Assembly (NCBI GenBank): GCA_963842455.1
Contig: CAWJHE010000006.1
Coordinates: 124,001-188,000 of the forward strand
DNA length: 64,000 bases
Reading direction: 5' to 3'
Source of the DNA: CAWJHE01 sp963842455
GTDB lineage: Bacteria > Chloroflexota > Anaerolineae > Anaerolineales > UBA4823
Below are positions 8,143 through 18,079 of this stretch, in pieces (position 1 is the first letter of the stretch; each line of letters begins with the position of its first letter). A program made the translations under genes and the position numbers. A model generated the notes under the pieces. The model worked only from the letters and a program-made list of their open reading frames with translations. It was not told the origin of the DNA and made no database searches.

Positions 8143-9236
8143 TTTGCTGACAGCCTTTGATTAATCATAACCAATCGCGTTAAGCCCCAGGTCAATAATC
8201 CGGCCAGGCCACCCAGCAAGATCCACAAACCGGTGGAACGCATTGGGCGAGCAGGAACCTCTTCAAAATCCTCAAAAGCCAGGTTAGGAGAAATCCCAAG
8301 ACTCAGCTTGGACTGCATAGCGTAGCGAGCTTCGATCTCCGGGTGATCGATCTGAAGTTGGGCGATCCTTTTTTCCAAAAGCGGTAATTCGAATTGGACC
8401 AGGCTGATGATTTCCTGGCTCCAGGCGATATACTCGCCAGGTATGGCATCTTGGGCAGGCTGATTTTCCAGGATTGCATCCCAGGCAGGGGAAAATTGGG
8501 CCGCATATAAACCCAAGGCGAGAACCGCATCTCGCTGGTCTGGGGGTAAAGGCTGATCTGCCGGGTAATTCTCAGCAGATTTTGTCCAGGCAACCAAAGC
8601 AGAGCGGGTCTCTTCAAGTAGATCGATACGCAATTGGGCCTGCAAGCTTGCATTGGCATTTGCCTGTAATTCCTGGTCCACCATAAATGTCTGGCGAGCG
8701 GCATAGATGGCCTGGTCTACTTTCGAAACGGCTGCTTCCTTCCAGGCGCGGGCAGCCTGTTCAGCTCGTAGAGGATCGTGGTGAGAAGCTGTCAGGCTCC
8801 AAACACCCGCCGTGCGCCAATCGGCGTCCAGCATCTCAGCCAGCTGCTCTGGACTGATATGCTGCCAAAATGGATCCTCTTGCTTGAGTGAATCCAGGGC
8901 TGCCTGTACAAAATCGTCCAAGAAGATGACAGTTTCAAGTTGAGACATTTGCCAGTTCTTGTAATCGTCGATATTGGAGTAAGCTGGGCGGGCGACGGCC
9001 AGGAAATTGGCATCTGAAAAAGCCCGGTAGGGGTTGAGACCCACATAAACCTGCTGTACAGCCTTGTACTCAACCGGCAGGATGAAGGTCAGACCCCATC
9101 CAAGCAATGCTCCAATGCCGATAAACGCCAGGATCAATGGCCATTGATGCAGGCTGCGGTAGATTTCTTCCGGCAGTGACCAGAACTTTTCCGGATCCGG
9201 AGGTTGATTTAATTGCGAAGAAGACAATTTTTTCAT
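8139..9236 (-). CDS. Polysaccharide co-polymerase / chain-length determinant (Wzz-like), copy 1
   Basis: 365 residues from the ATG at 9236, which overlaps the upstream polymerase stop by four bases; an upstream in-frame extension would run inside that gene. The topology is that of polysaccharide co-polymerases: cytoplasmic N-terminus, membrane segment about 35-55 ending at a PVEYKA turn, a long periplasmic helical region, and a second membrane segment near residues 335-357 (WILLGGLAGLLTWGL). There is no C-terminal tyrosine kinase. It should set glycan chain length together with the adjacent Wzy-like protein. It is paralogous to the gene at 10738-11794 (shared YVGLNPYRAF/NIYQAN and DDYKNWQM motifs). 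Confidence 0.75.
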   Translation of the reverse strand: MKKLSSSQLNQPPDPEKFWSLPEEIYRSLHQWPLILAFIGIGALLGWGLTFILPVEYKAVQQVYVGLNPYRAFSDANFLAVARPAYSNIDDYKNWQMSQLETVIFLDDFVQAALDSLKQEDPFWQHISPEQLAEMLDADWRTAGVWSLTASHHDPLRAEQAARAWKEAAVSKVDQAIYAARQTFMVDQELQANANASLQAQLRIDLLEETRSALVAWTKSAENYPADQPLPPDQRDAVLALGLYAAQFSPAWDAILENQPAQDAIPGEYIAWSQEIISLVQFELPLLEKRIAQLQIDHPEIEARYAMQSKLSLGISPNLAFEDFEEVPARPMRSTGLWILLGGLAGLLTWGLTRLVMINQRLSAK

Positions 9237-10741
9237 TCCTGTTGTTTGATTATGTGTTTGTCTTGCAAGCCTGGCAGATTTCTTGGCGGCGGGGCATTGA
9301 AATGCAGGCGCGCTGCGGCGGTGATTAATCCGAACACAACCCACATATTCGGAATGACAAATGAGTCAAAGGTCATCGCCGATAAAGCGAAAGCTGCCAG
9401 TCCATTCAAACTGAAAACGCCCCAGTAGCGCCATTCTTGCTCCTGTGCAATCCATAAGTATAATGCACTTCCACAGAGCGTAATGAGAAATCCGAAGAAG
9501 GCGATCGTACCAATGATACCGGTCTCAGATAATAACCTGAGGTAAAAATTTTTAGATGTAACCAGCCTATCACGCCCCTTTTCGGGGGTGATCAGGCGCA
9601 AGATCTCCGGCAAAGCTGCTACTGGCCGGTACGGGAGCATCTCCTCGAAGTAAAAGGCATAATTTCCCAGTCCAATCCCCAGAACGGGATAAGCCAGGTA
9701 GACGTTATAGGCGGCCTCACCAAATGTCACACGAGCATCGAAACCCAGATAACTAAGGTAACCCGTCAGGCTGGTATTCTCTTGTCCCCAGTACTCCCAA
9801 ACTCGCGAAAAAAAGGAATTCCGCGTGCCAACCAGGTAGATGGGAACCAGCGCCAGACAAATACCCAAGGTTAATTTGACCGGCAGGCGAGAGAGAATAG
9901 GCGACTTGCCCAGGGACTGGATATGGGTTGTATCTTTCTTGACTGGTTTATAAATAAACACCAGACTTATGACCAACATCAGTACCAGGTTTAGCACCCC
10001 TGAACGAGAAAAAGTAAAGGGAAGTAAGATGACTGCCCAGAGAAGCAACAGCCATTCTACGGTCAGCCAGCGCCAGCGTTTGTTAAACACTGTATAACCG
10101 GTCAAGATCGCTGCCAGCAGACCAGGCAAGAGCAGCACGATGATTTGCTCGGCAAACCAATGCGGCTCGTAGGTCAGTCCAGAGATGCGCTCCGGAAGCA
10201 GCCGCCGGTAGGAAATGTACTGTTGGGCTTTAGACAACCAGTCAAACCAGCGCGGGTCAAAGCGGAATACATACACGGCTTGCAGGGATCCCCAAAAGAG
10301 GGCGAAAGCGCATCCGAGATAAATCCAGCGCAGGGTAAAGCGCAAATCTTCCTTGTTTTCAGGGAGCAGAGCGATGGCCAGGTAAATGGCGCAGCCGATC
10401 ACCAGCGTGGAAAGGCCGCGCATAACCCGAGCCGTGACGGAAATACCCAGGGAGGGTTCTATGCCGCGCAGGAGCGAGAGCAGGGAACTGGCAATTGCAA
10501 CCAACACAAAAGGCAGCAGCGCCAGCAAGGCGCCTGGTAATGGTCTCTTGATCAGGCGTGGCAGGATGACCAGCAGGACCAAAATACTCAAAGGATATAA
10601 AGATAACGGGCGGACCAGCGCCTCACCTCCGAAAGCAGGCGGGAAGAAAGGAAAACTGGTTACTGGTAAAGTCAAGAGGAAGGCAGCCCACAAAATACGT
10701 TGCAACCGGGAGGCATCAAAGATCTGTTTTAGCCTGTTCAT
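9233..10741 (-). CDS. O-antigen polymerase/ligase-like membrane protein (Wzy/WaaL family), copy 2
   Basis: 502 residues, about 12 membrane segments, with the family signature YPVLGIGLGNYAFYFEE in the large outer loop and an RLITPEKGRDRLVTSKN segment almost identical to the equivalent loop of the copy at 6676-8142 (RQITPTEGRDRLITPKN). Start and stop codons overlap neighbours by four bases on both sides (ATGA), so the two Wzy/PCP pairs are read as one tightly coupled unit. The two polymerases have diverged enough to suggest different repeat units or acceptors. Confidence 0.8.
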   Translation of the reverse strand: MNRLKQIFDASRLQRILWAAFLLTLPVTSFPFFPPAFGGEALVRPLSLYPLSILVLLVILPRLIKRPLPGALLALLPFVLVAIASSLLSLLRGIEPSLGISVTARVMRGLSTLVIGCAIYLAIALLPENKEDLRFTLRWIYLGCAFALFWGSLQAVYVFRFDPRWFDWLSKAQQYISYRRLLPERISGLTYEPHWFAEQIIVLLLPGLLAAILTGYTVFNKRWRWLTVEWLLLLWAVILLPFTFSRSGVLNLVLMLVISLVFIYKPVKKDTTHIQSLGKSPILSRLPVKLTLGICLALVPIYLVGTRNSFFSRVWEYWGQENTSLTGYLSYLGFDARVTFGEAAYNVYLAYPVLGIGLGNYAFYFEEMLPYRPVAALPEILRLITPEKGRDRLVTSKNFYLRLLSETGIIGTIAFFGFLITLCGSALYLWIAQEQEWRYWGVFSLNGLAAFALSAMTFDSFVIPNMWVVFGLITAAARLHFNAPPPRNLPGLQDKHIIKQQE

Positions 10742-11794
10742 CGCCGCGCCTTCCGGTTGATACGCACCAGGTTGAAGAATAGCCAGGCTATCATTCCCAG
10801 GCTAGCGCCAATCAACAGCAACAAACCTAATGGGCGAACCTGGGTGATTTGCGGCAGCTCACTGGTGATAGGTTCGACGTGAAGGTTGGGTGATAGCCCC
10901 AGGCTTAATTCCGATGCTTGGGAATAGTCATTAGCAGATTGATTATAGCTATGTTGCGCTGCTTCTGCCTTTGCCTGAAGGTTAGCAGCCTGGATCAATG
11001 CAAGCTGTTCTGCCTGGCTTAGCCAGTCCTGGTAAGAATGGGTGCTGGCAGTCTCTGTTGGGAAGGTCTCCAATACCGGAAGCCACTCTGGACCAGAGGC
11101 AGCCTGGGAGAATCTGTTCCATAGATCCCAGCGTGTATCTTTGCTCAAGGTCTGGTTTGGGGAGAAACTGGATAATACTGCCTGACTGCTAGCAACCTCT
11201 TGCTGGAGGCGGTCGATGACAGCCAATTGACTGTTGATTTCTGCCTGCTGGTTGGCTAAAGCCTGCATCTGGATGTGCAGCGCCATAACCTGGCGCGACT
11301 GTTCAATGGATAACGAGACACGCTCGATCACAGCCGTTTCCCAATGCAGCACAGCCTGCCGTGCACGTTCGGATTGATGGTGCTCGGCAACCAGCCGCCA
11401 CTTTCCGGCATTGCGCCAGTAGATATGCAACATGTTCGACAATTCGTGGCGACTCACAGATTTCCAGTACGGGTCAACCTCGCGCAGGGAGATCAGAGTC
11501 TGGTCAAGGATCGGATCAATATACACCAGGCTGTTCAGATTGGCCATCTGCCAATTTTTATAGTCATCAGCGTTATTGAATTGAACACCGGAAAATTGGG
11601 CAGCATTGTTATCCTGGTTCGCCTGGTAAATATTCAGACCAACATATAATTCCTTGGTAGCTCGATAGGGTGTGGGGTTGACCAGGGCCAGTAGCCAGCC
11701 GATCAGGACACCGGCCAGGCAGAAATAGCATAAATGTTGGCCAGCGGTGGGCTGTGTAGAAAATTTCATCGCGGAGAGACCATTCTTCAGTCAT
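10738..11794 (-). CDS. Polysaccharide co-polymerase (Wzz-like), copy 2, with one apparent frameshift
   Basis: Same architecture as the gene at 8139-9236: two terminal membrane segments, a periplasmic coiled-coil region (LANQQAEINSQLAVIDRLQQ) and the DDYKNWQM motif. Read from the ATG at 11794, the N-terminus MTEEWSLRDEIFYTAHRWP matches the cytoplasmic N-terminus of copy 1 (SLPEEIYRSLHQWP), but the frame is lost near 11722. Removing one C from TTTCTG on the coding strand restores CLAGVLIGWLLALVNP and gives 351 residues. An internal ATG at 11769 would give an intact 343-residue frame but with an unrelated N-terminus and no ribosome site, so the frameshift reading is preferred. Probably an assembly error. 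Confidence 0.7.
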
Positions 11795-11830
11795 GTTTGT
11801 ACCTGGTGAGGTTCTTCGAGATTATACCTT

Positions 11831-12874
11831 TCATTCCCCTTTTTCCAGGGTCAGTACTATCCAGGCGCACACGATCAGAACCAGGGCGAAAACCACATTT
11901 GCAGTCAGAGGGGGCTGTTTCAGGATAAGAACTGCCAAACCGCCGAGAATTAATCCCCCGATATGCATGATGAGCACTGCTCTTTGTGAAGCAATGCCTC
12001 TTCGCAGCAGGCGGTGGTAGGTGTGGTCGCGCCCGGCTTTGTAGATGGGACGTTTTCCGCGCCAGCGGGAATAGACGACCAGGCAGGTGTCAAAGATGGG
12101 GACACCTAGCAGCAGGATGGGAACGGTCCAGGAAGAGGCCTGGCTCGCCTCGATGGGATTGTAAGCAATCGCCAGAACACCCATGATAAATCCCAAGGTT
12201 TGTGCCCCGGCATCACCCAGGAATAACATGGCTGGTGGCGAGTTGAACAGGTATAGTCCTATGCAGACGCCGATAATCAAGGCGCTGTGCTGCGCCAGGC
12301 CGGTTTGGTAAGCATCTAAAGTTGCCAACATGAAAAAAGCTGCTGCCAAGCCACCCAGCCCTACGGCTAGCCCGTCCATACTATCTACCAGATTAAAAGC
12401 GTTGGTGATGCCCACCAGCCAAAAAACAGTTATGATCCAATCCAGCCAGACGTAGAGTTGGCTGCTCCCGTAGATAAAGAACTCTGGTGATTCAAAGACA
12501 CGGATATAGACCCCCTGGCGAATCAGCAGGATGGCAGCTATGATCTGCCCGGTCAATTTTAGGGGCGGTGTTAGACTCTTGAAGTCATCCCATAATCCGA
12601 CCATGAAGACAGGAATGACAGCAATGAAAGTCGCCTTTAGGAAAGGGTTTTCCAATAAACCGCTGAACCATTCGATGAGGAGTAAGGTAAGGAACAGAAC
12701 CAAACCACCCGCTAACGGCGTGGGTGCATCGTGTTGTTTATGCGGCGCACTGCCGGGAAAATCCATCAAGCCTGAGCGCCGTGCTAATGGAATGCTGATC
12801 CAGCCCAGAAACAGGGTTACAGCCAGGGCTAGGAGAACATGACGAAAGATAAGGATGCTATCAAATGAATTCAT
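11831..12874 (-). CDS. Undecaprenyl-phosphate sugar-1-phosphate transferase (WecA/MraY family)
   Basis: 347 residues, about 10-11 membrane segments. It transfers a (probably N-acetylhexosamine) 1-phosphate from a UDP sugar to undecaprenyl phosphate, starting glycan assembly on the inner face of the membrane. Family motifs in order: KQHDAPTPLAGG (46-57), NAFNLVDSMDGLAVG (Asp-rich motif), FLGDAGAQTLGF and the C-terminal GRDHTYHRLLRRG (HxxH). The Ala in GDAGA replaces the commoner Ser. It is the only initiating transferase in the window and sits directly upstream of the two Wzy/PCP pairs. Sugar specificity cannot be read. Confidence 0.85.
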   Translation of the reverse strand: MNSFDSILIFRHVLLALAVTLFLGWISIPLARRSGLMDFPGSAPHKQHDAPTPLAGGLVLFLTLLLIEWFSGLLENPFLKATFIAVIPVFMVGLWDDFKSLTPPLKLTGQIIAAILLIRQGVYIRVFESPEFFIYGSSQLYVWLDWIITVFWLVGITNAFNLVDSMDGLAVGLGGLAAAFFMLATLDAYQTGLAQHSALIIGVCIGLYLFNSPPAMLFLGDAGAQTLGFIMGVLAIAYNPIEASQASSWTVPILLLGVPIFDTCLVVYSRWRGKRPIYKAGRDHTYHRLLRRGIASQRAVLIMHIGGLILGGLAVLILKQPPLTANVVFALVLIVCAWIVLTLEKGE

Positions 12875-12919
12875 AAGCTTGAGTTGGCAAGGTTGAATTG
12901 CCGGTCTCTGAATTTTATT

Positions 12920-13825
12920 TTACCCCTGTTTAGGATTGCGAGGCCCGGCATACTTCTCCCGGCGGAATAGGTTGACCAGGATGGCATGTATCAACTTGAG
13001 AGCCATGGCGAAGTAATAAAAGATATTGAAAAGGAAGAAGTAATCCTTTGCCAGGTGTTTGCGGTAGTAAAGGTAATAAGAGCGATGCCATTCATAGATC
13101 GAACGGAAAGGCTGAACGCGTGAGCCTCCCAGGCTGCCATAGTGGATGATGTTCGCCTGGGGTACATAATAGACCAGCCAGCCTGCCTGGCGAGCGCGCC
13201 GGCAGTAATCAGTGTCCTCCTGGTATGCGAAGAAGCGCTCATCCAGGTAACCAATCTGGTCCACAACAGCACGGCGGATTAACATGCAAGAACCGGCTAC
13301 ACCTGCGACAGCCGCGATCTTGTCTTCATCCAGGTAATTGAGCAGGTAACCTCCCAATCGTTGAGAATGCGGAAAGCGTTTATACAAGCCGGTGAAATAG
13401 GAGAAAACTGCCAGAGGTGTTGGCTCGCCGCGACGGCAGGGTTTTTGCAGACTGTGATCTGGGTTCAGCACTTTAGGTCCGCAGATGCCCGCTTGGGGGT
13501 GCTCGAGCATGAAATTCACCAGGGTGTCCAGAGCGCTGGGCAGGACCAGGGTGTCCGGGTTCAATTGCAGTAAAAACTGGCCTTTTGCCTGCTCCAACGC
13601 CTGGTTCATCGGGCGAGTATATCCCAGGTTATGCTCGTTTCGAATGAAACGAACCTGCGGGAATTGTTCTAGAAGAATTTGTTCTACACCGTCCGTAGAA
13701 CCATTATCGACCACGATCACCTCATAGTCCAGGCGAGTGTTTTGAGCCAGGGAATGCAAACACTCAACGAGCAGCTCACAAGCCTGGAAAGTGACAATAC
13801 AGACGGAAAGAGTGGGTGGATGCAT
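12920..13825 (-). CDS. GT2 family glycosyltransferase, rhamnosyltransferase-like
   Basis: 301 residues. GT-A fold with VDNGSTDG (about 38-45), NLGYTRPMNQALEQAKG, the metal-binding NPDT (about 92-95), the acceptor loop GVAGSCMLIRRAV and DERFFAYQEDTDYCRRAR. This arrangement is that of WbbL-type enzymes, which add rhamnose or a similar sugar to a lipid-linked N-acetylhexosamine. The C-terminal amphipathic/hydrophobic stretch likely anchors it to the membrane. The position next to the WecA-like transferase and the presence of rfbABCD in the window make a second-step rhamnosyltransferase a reasonable inference. Confidence 0.82.
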   Translation of the reverse strand: MHPPTLSVCIVTFQACELLVECLHSLAQNTRLDYEVIVVDNGSTDGVEQILLEQFPQVRFIRNEHNLGYTRPMNQALEQAKGQFLLQLNPDTLVLPSALDTLVNFMLEHPQAGICGPKVLNPDHSLQKPCRRGEPTPLAVFSYFTGLYKRFPHSQRLGGYLLNYLDEDKIAAVAGVAGSCMLIRRAVVDQIGYLDERFFAYQEDTDYCRRARQAGWLVYYVPQANIIHYGSLGGSRVQPFRSIYEWHRSYYLYYRKHLAKDYFFLFNIFYYFAMALKLIHAILVNLFRREKYAGPRNPKQG

Positions 13826-13894
13826 ACTTTTATTCTAGATACAGTAATCGAGATTTCTTTGGGACCAAGGTTATTCATCCATTTCTGGAGCTAA

Positions 13895-16630
13895 CTAGTT
13901 TTGTTCGAGGGGGCACTCAATATGGTCGGGTAGTGGTGAACGCCATATCATTTGCTTCAATGAATTGAATTCAAATACCGCAACAGCTAAAACATCCGAT
14001 TCCGAGCAAGCAAACACTAAAACGTCTGAAGCATTTGGAAAATTTTTAATTTTTTCCAGTTTTGGGACGATTACGAATTCACTCTTTGGACCGGCAAGGT
14101 AGAAGCCAACTCTAGAAAAATCGCGAGGTCCGAATGGATTTGTTGAGCCAGGCTCTCCTTGGTCTTTTGGGAAAAATCGTGGGTACAGCGCCCTTCCTGC
14201 TAGAACATCTCCACCTTCATTAAGGAAATTTTGAATAGTTTGTTTCTCACTGATTTGGAGAGATGAATCGGCATACAAAGAATCTAGCATTTGTTTCTTG
14301 ACAGATTCAGTGTATTTCCTTGATGTGTTCATCTCAAATAGCGGTATTGAAAAACCTAATCCTGATAGGAGCAGTATGGTAATCAACAGTTTAAATCTAT
14401 TTGGAAACCTAGACGCAAAGGAGATTTTATCGCATGACGCTTCCAATTCACTAAGTTTCATTTTATCTTTGATCGAACTTAATGAGTTGGCTGTGATCTC
14501 AGTAAGCCCAATACCGTAATAAAAAATACCCGTCCAATCCATCGGCAAGATATATCGACCACCAGAATTTCTAAACAATGCATTCATCCAGAAATGCATA
14601 AGACTTACAAAGATGGGGAATAACCCCGCCCAGCGATAGCGTTTCCAAGCAATGTGAACTCCCCAAGATAATAAAAGCATGTTCAGGATTAGCAAGAATA
14701 ATGCATCGCTTGGAAAGATTCCATTCCATTTATGCCAATATGGCAGTCTTCGAATGTATCCTATGGCTGAACAACAATCAGAAGAGAATCTTTCCAGGTC
14801 TTTGTGCCCGGAAAAAGATATGAGACTTTCCACAGGACGGATAGTGGTTGGCGCAACTAAAAATGTTTGAATTTGGCTGTTCAGATAGTGAGATACGAAG
14901 AAGCGAAACACTTCAGACGGATTGTTTCTGAAAAAAGCAATAGTCTTTTGTTTGACAGTCTCACTATATTCTTCTTCTGGGCTCGGTGTGGCTGAAGTTA
15001 CAACTTCTTCAGATTCCAAATTTACTACGGAGCCATTTCCAGATGATAATTTCTGTAAATCTGATTCATCCAGAGGGGATTCTGATGTATTCAACTCGAC
15101 AGGGGGGAGATCTGTTCCTTGGGGATTGCCATAGCGCTGCTCAAGAATTTCATAAAAGAAATAAGGAGAGTCAATAAAAATCATACCGGTTTTTTGGTAA
15201 TTTCGAATGATCCATGGGGATAGAATGCAACCTAAACCAATCAAAAACAAAAGAGTACTTTTTAGTAAGAGCTGATAATTCTTCTTGATGCCTAATAAAA
15301 TACCCATTAGTATGAGTATAACAAGTGCGTAACTACCTGTTTCAGGTCGAATGAGGATGGGCAAGCCAAGCGCGCTTCCTGCAAAAATTGGGGCAAGTCC
15401 GGGTTTTTCCAACTTTTTTAACCAATTGGTTGCTGCAATGATAAAAATCATCACGGTTAAAAAGGTTAACATATCTGCCAATAAAACTTTTGCATTGGAT
15501 GTAGTAATATTGCCAGCTAGCGCAATAGAATTATATTCTCGAAGTGAAACGATAATTGCTATGATTAACCCTGAAACACGGTTGTGTAGCATAAGACCTA
15601 GCAGGTAAAACAAAGGGGGTAATAAGGCTAGAAGGATGACTTGAAAGAAAATATAATTTTCGTAGTTCTGCCCTCCCAAAGAATGCAGGAGAGTTAAAAC
15701 TAAAGCATGTAGCGGGCGGCGGACATAGGGTGTACCAAATACTCGAAAACCCTCTCCGACTAATTGGTCTTGGGCGGTCGAATCGTAGATCACTGCATCT
15801 GTATTGGGATAATACTCAAAATTTGGCGCCCGTTTTTCTGAAAGAAACCAGTTGGACGCAATGGGGGTTGTTGACCATAAATAGGTGGAAACACTCCATA
15901 GAAGAATCATAACCAGTAGATCAATTTTCCAATTTGAAATCCCCTTTACCAATCTATTAAAGGAAAAGTTTCTCGATAGTAGAAACACCAAAATCATGAT
16001 TCCTGTCCCGATCAACCAGGCTATCAAGACTTGTGTTTCTAGAACCGGAGCTCCTTGAGGATTCCAACCAGTTATCTGGGATTCTTGTTCAATGCCATTG
16101 TCTACCACCCAGAACCATCCAGCCATGATTAAAATTACGATAAGAATGGTTATGGAAAAGCTGGAATTCATCAAATCACGAGCTTTTTGTTTTAAGTGAG
16201 GCGCATTTATAAATAGAATGGCAAAAACTGAACTGCTTAAACCAATTATATATAACAGGATGATTTGTGTTCGTCCAAGAATACCTGCAGTGAATGGTTC
16301 TTTTATGTTTTGTGCTAGCGTTGTTAAGTAAATACATCCCAGGAAGACGAGAAGATTGACGCTGAAGATCCTCCACCAATTTCGTGTTTCGCCAAGAAAA
16401 CTTTGTATTTTGGTGATTGTGCTGTTTGCCAAAGTTGGAACTTGCCTGAACAGAAACAACAGAAAGATCAGGAAAATAGCGAATAACAGAAACGATATGA
16501 ATAAAATGACTTGGGTAAAAGAAAGAGATTCTGCATTTTGTTTGGAAAATTCCGCCCAAACCAATCCAATCGCCAATAAGGATAGAAATAGTAAATAAGC
16601 AATAAGCAAAAATAATTTTTTAGAAGTCAA
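13895..16630 (-). CDS. Large GT-C type membrane glycosyltransferase-like protein
   Basis: About 911 residues with a dozen or more membrane segments. After four N-terminal helices and a break, the block beginning WSTTPIASNWF is followed by an extracytoplasmic loop with YYPNTDAVIYD, then RRPLHALVL, LIRPETGSYA and LSPWIIRNYQKTG. These are the landmarks of GT-C (PMT/ArnT-like) enzymes that use polyprenyl-phosphate sugars. A soluble C-terminal domain of about 200 residues follows. Start choice: TTG at 16630 has AGAGG five bases upstream, whereas the longer TTG at 16657 has no ribosome site. The gene is strikingly AT-rich (two hand-counted 60-base samples near 15601 and 16201 are 30-33% G+C) and begins the low-GC block. 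Donor and acceptor are unknown. Confidence 0.65.
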   Translation of the reverse strand: MTSKKLFLLIAYLLFLSLLAIGLVWAEFSKQNAESLSFTQVILFISFLLFAIFLIFLLFLFRQVPTLANSTITKIQSFLGETRNWWRIFSVNLLVFLGCIYLTTLAQNIKEPFTAGILGRTQIILLYIIGLSSSVFAILFINAPHLKQKARDLMNSSFSITILIVILIMAGWFWVVDNGIEQESQITGWNPQGAPVLETQVLIAWLIGTGIMILVFLLSRNFSFNRLVKGISNWKIDLLVMILLWSVSTYLWSTTPIASNWFLSEKRAPNFEYYPNTDAVIYDSTAQDQLVGEGFRVFGTPYVRRPLHALVLTLLHSLGGQNYENYIFFQVILLALLPPLFYLLGLMLHNRVSGLIIAIIVSLREYNSIALAGNITTSNAKVLLADMLTFLTVMIFIIAATNWLKKLEKPGLAPIFAGSALGLPILIRPETGSYALVILILMGILLGIKKNYQLLLKSTLLFLIGLGCILSPWIIRNYQKTGMIFIDSPYFFYEILEQRYGNPQGTDLPPVELNTSESPLDESDLQKLSSGNGSVVNLESEEVVTSATPSPEEEYSETVKQKTIAFFRNNPSEVFRFFVSHYLNSQIQTFLVAPTTIRPVESLISFSGHKDLERFSSDCCSAIGYIRRLPYWHKWNGIFPSDALFLLILNMLLLSWGVHIAWKRYRWAGLFPIFVSLMHFWMNALFRNSGGRYILPMDWTGIFYYGIGLTEITANSLSSIKDKMKLSELEASCDKISFASRFPNRFKLLITILLLSGLGFSIPLFEMNTSRKYTESVKKQMLDSLYADSSLQISEKQTIQNFLNEGGDVLAGRALYPRFFPKDQGEPGSTNPFGPRDFSRVGFYLAGPKSEFVIVPKLEKIKNFPNASDVLVFACSESDVLAVAVFEFNSLKQMIWRSPLPDHIECPLEQN

Positions 16631-16714
16631 ACGCACCTCTGATTTTGCCAGTGTCAATACCGATCATAACAATTTTTAACAGTTTTTTCCAGTCATTATT
16701 ATTTGTCTCATTTA

Positions 16715-18079
16715 TCAAGAGAAAAACGCAGACTTGTTGCCTTTATTATAAAATAGACCCTTAATCTTTTTGTGAAGGTTTTCTCGTAATGATGACAGAA
16801 GCCTGAAGAGAAAGAGCATGGCTTGCAGGCTGATTTGCTGAAACCCGCGATGTCTAAGTGTGTAAATCCCCATTCTAACAAGATTAGGATCTTTTTCTAA
16901 CAAATCTAAGCGCATCATTTTTGCTTGATTGTCAGGATGGGAGCGGTTGAAATTTGAAGTAATCTGTATGGTGTCTGATGACTGGGTGTGAAATTTTCTT
17001 GAAGTTGCTTGTTCTAATGTATCGAGCAGCTCTTGTGCCCGACAAAATGGATGGTAATTTTCAATCACGTGCTGATAAGCATTTTCACCCATCTGCTGCC
17101 TGTTCTCTTGGTTTTCAATCAGCATTGATAAAGCTGTAAACCATTCTTCTTCTTGATTTATTACAATGCCGTTTATACCAGATTGGATTGCATAATTAAA
17201 AGAATCTGTAGAACTGGTAACCGATGGAATTCTAACAAGACCAGCTTCCATATATTTTATTTCGCTTTTTGATTGATTAAATGGATTATCACGAATCAAA
17301 GGGGCTAAGTTTATGTCAAATTTAGCTAAAACGGAGGGTAGAGACTGCCAATTTACCAAAGGGATCTTCTTGATTCTTGCCTGGTGTTTTCCCCAGTCAT
17401 CTCCGGCGATCAGTGACCCAGCAAGGTGAATTTCTACTCGTGAATAGTGGTTGAGAATTTCTTTCAAGTAGGGTTTACATAGAGCGAAATCTTTATTATG
17501 AGTAGGGGTGCCACTTGCATAACCCAGGACAATTTTTTCGTGGTTTTTATTTTTGTTTATGCTAGCTTTCTCGGACAGGTCAAGAAGTTGTAGACTAAAA
17601 GCATTTCGATGGACCCAAGTGGGTTTTTCTATTTCTTGTTGGACAACTTTGGCCAAAAAATCTGTCGAAGCCAATACCCCACTGCTGACTTCCAGCATGG
17701 CGCGGTACCGTTTCATCTCTTCTACGTATAATTTCACTCTGATGGGGTTTGAAAATTCAGGACTGTCGATCCATTGAAAGGCTTTTGGATCAAAAATGTA
17801 GTCATCAATATCTGAAAGAACTATACCATTATGTTTTTCGATCTTATTAACCAAAGTGCTCACGAATTTATCATAAGCTGTTCGATGAAAAATTACGATA
17901 TCGGCTTCTTCGACTTGCCGTCCAATCTTCGGGTGGGTAATATGGCTTAATTCAACATTTAAATTAAGGATGTTTAATTGTTCAAAAAGGTGGATACTTC
18001 GATAGCGCCGAGTATCACCCCTTACTCCGCTTAGAATTAGTATCTTACCTGGAAGACGATTGGCTTTATTCATAAACAT
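16715..18079 (-). CDS. GT-B glycosyltransferase, GT4-like
   Basis: 454 residues. Starts MFMNKANRLPGKILILSG (a second ATG lies two codons on). The N-terminal half contains VIFHRTAY and DIDDYIFDPKAF, the same layout seen in the two genes upstream. The C-terminal Rossmann half has LGYASGTPTHNKDF, NLAPLIRDNPFNQSKSEIKYMEAGL and the Glu-containing acceptor/donor region of GT-B retaining enzymes. A C-terminal tail of about 100 residues is basic and may associate with the membrane. The start overlaps the stop of 18079-19335 (TAATG). Probably cytoplasmic sugar addition to a lipid-linked glycan; the sugar is unknown. Confidence 0.75.
   Translation of the reverse strand: MFMNKANRLPGKILILSGVRGDTRRYRSIHLFEQLNILNLNVELSHITHPKIGRQVEEADIVIFHRTAYDKFVSTLVNKIEKHNGIVLSDIDDYIFDPKAFQWIDSPEFSNPIRVKLYVEEMKRYRAMLEVSSGVLASTDFLAKVVQQEIEKPTWVHRNAFSLQLLDLSEKASINKNKNHEKIVLGYASGTPTHNKDFALCKPYLKEILNHYSRVEIHLAGSLIAGDDWGKHQARIKKIPLVNWQSLPSVLAKFDINLAPLIRDNPFNQSKSEIKYMEAGLVRIPSVTSSTDSFNYAIQSGINGIVINQEEEWFTALSMLIENQENRQQMGENAYQHVIENYHPFCRAQELLDTLEQATSRKFHTQSSDTIQITSNFNRSHPDNQAKMMRLDLLEKDPNLVRMGIYTLRHRGFQQISLQAMLFLFRLLSSLRENLHKKIKGLFYNKGNKSAFFS

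Noticed and set aside
13895..16630. Wzx flippase
   Set aside because: Too long, with GT-C outer-loop acidic motifs and a soluble C-terminal domain rather than the uniform 12-14 helix MATE-like layout.
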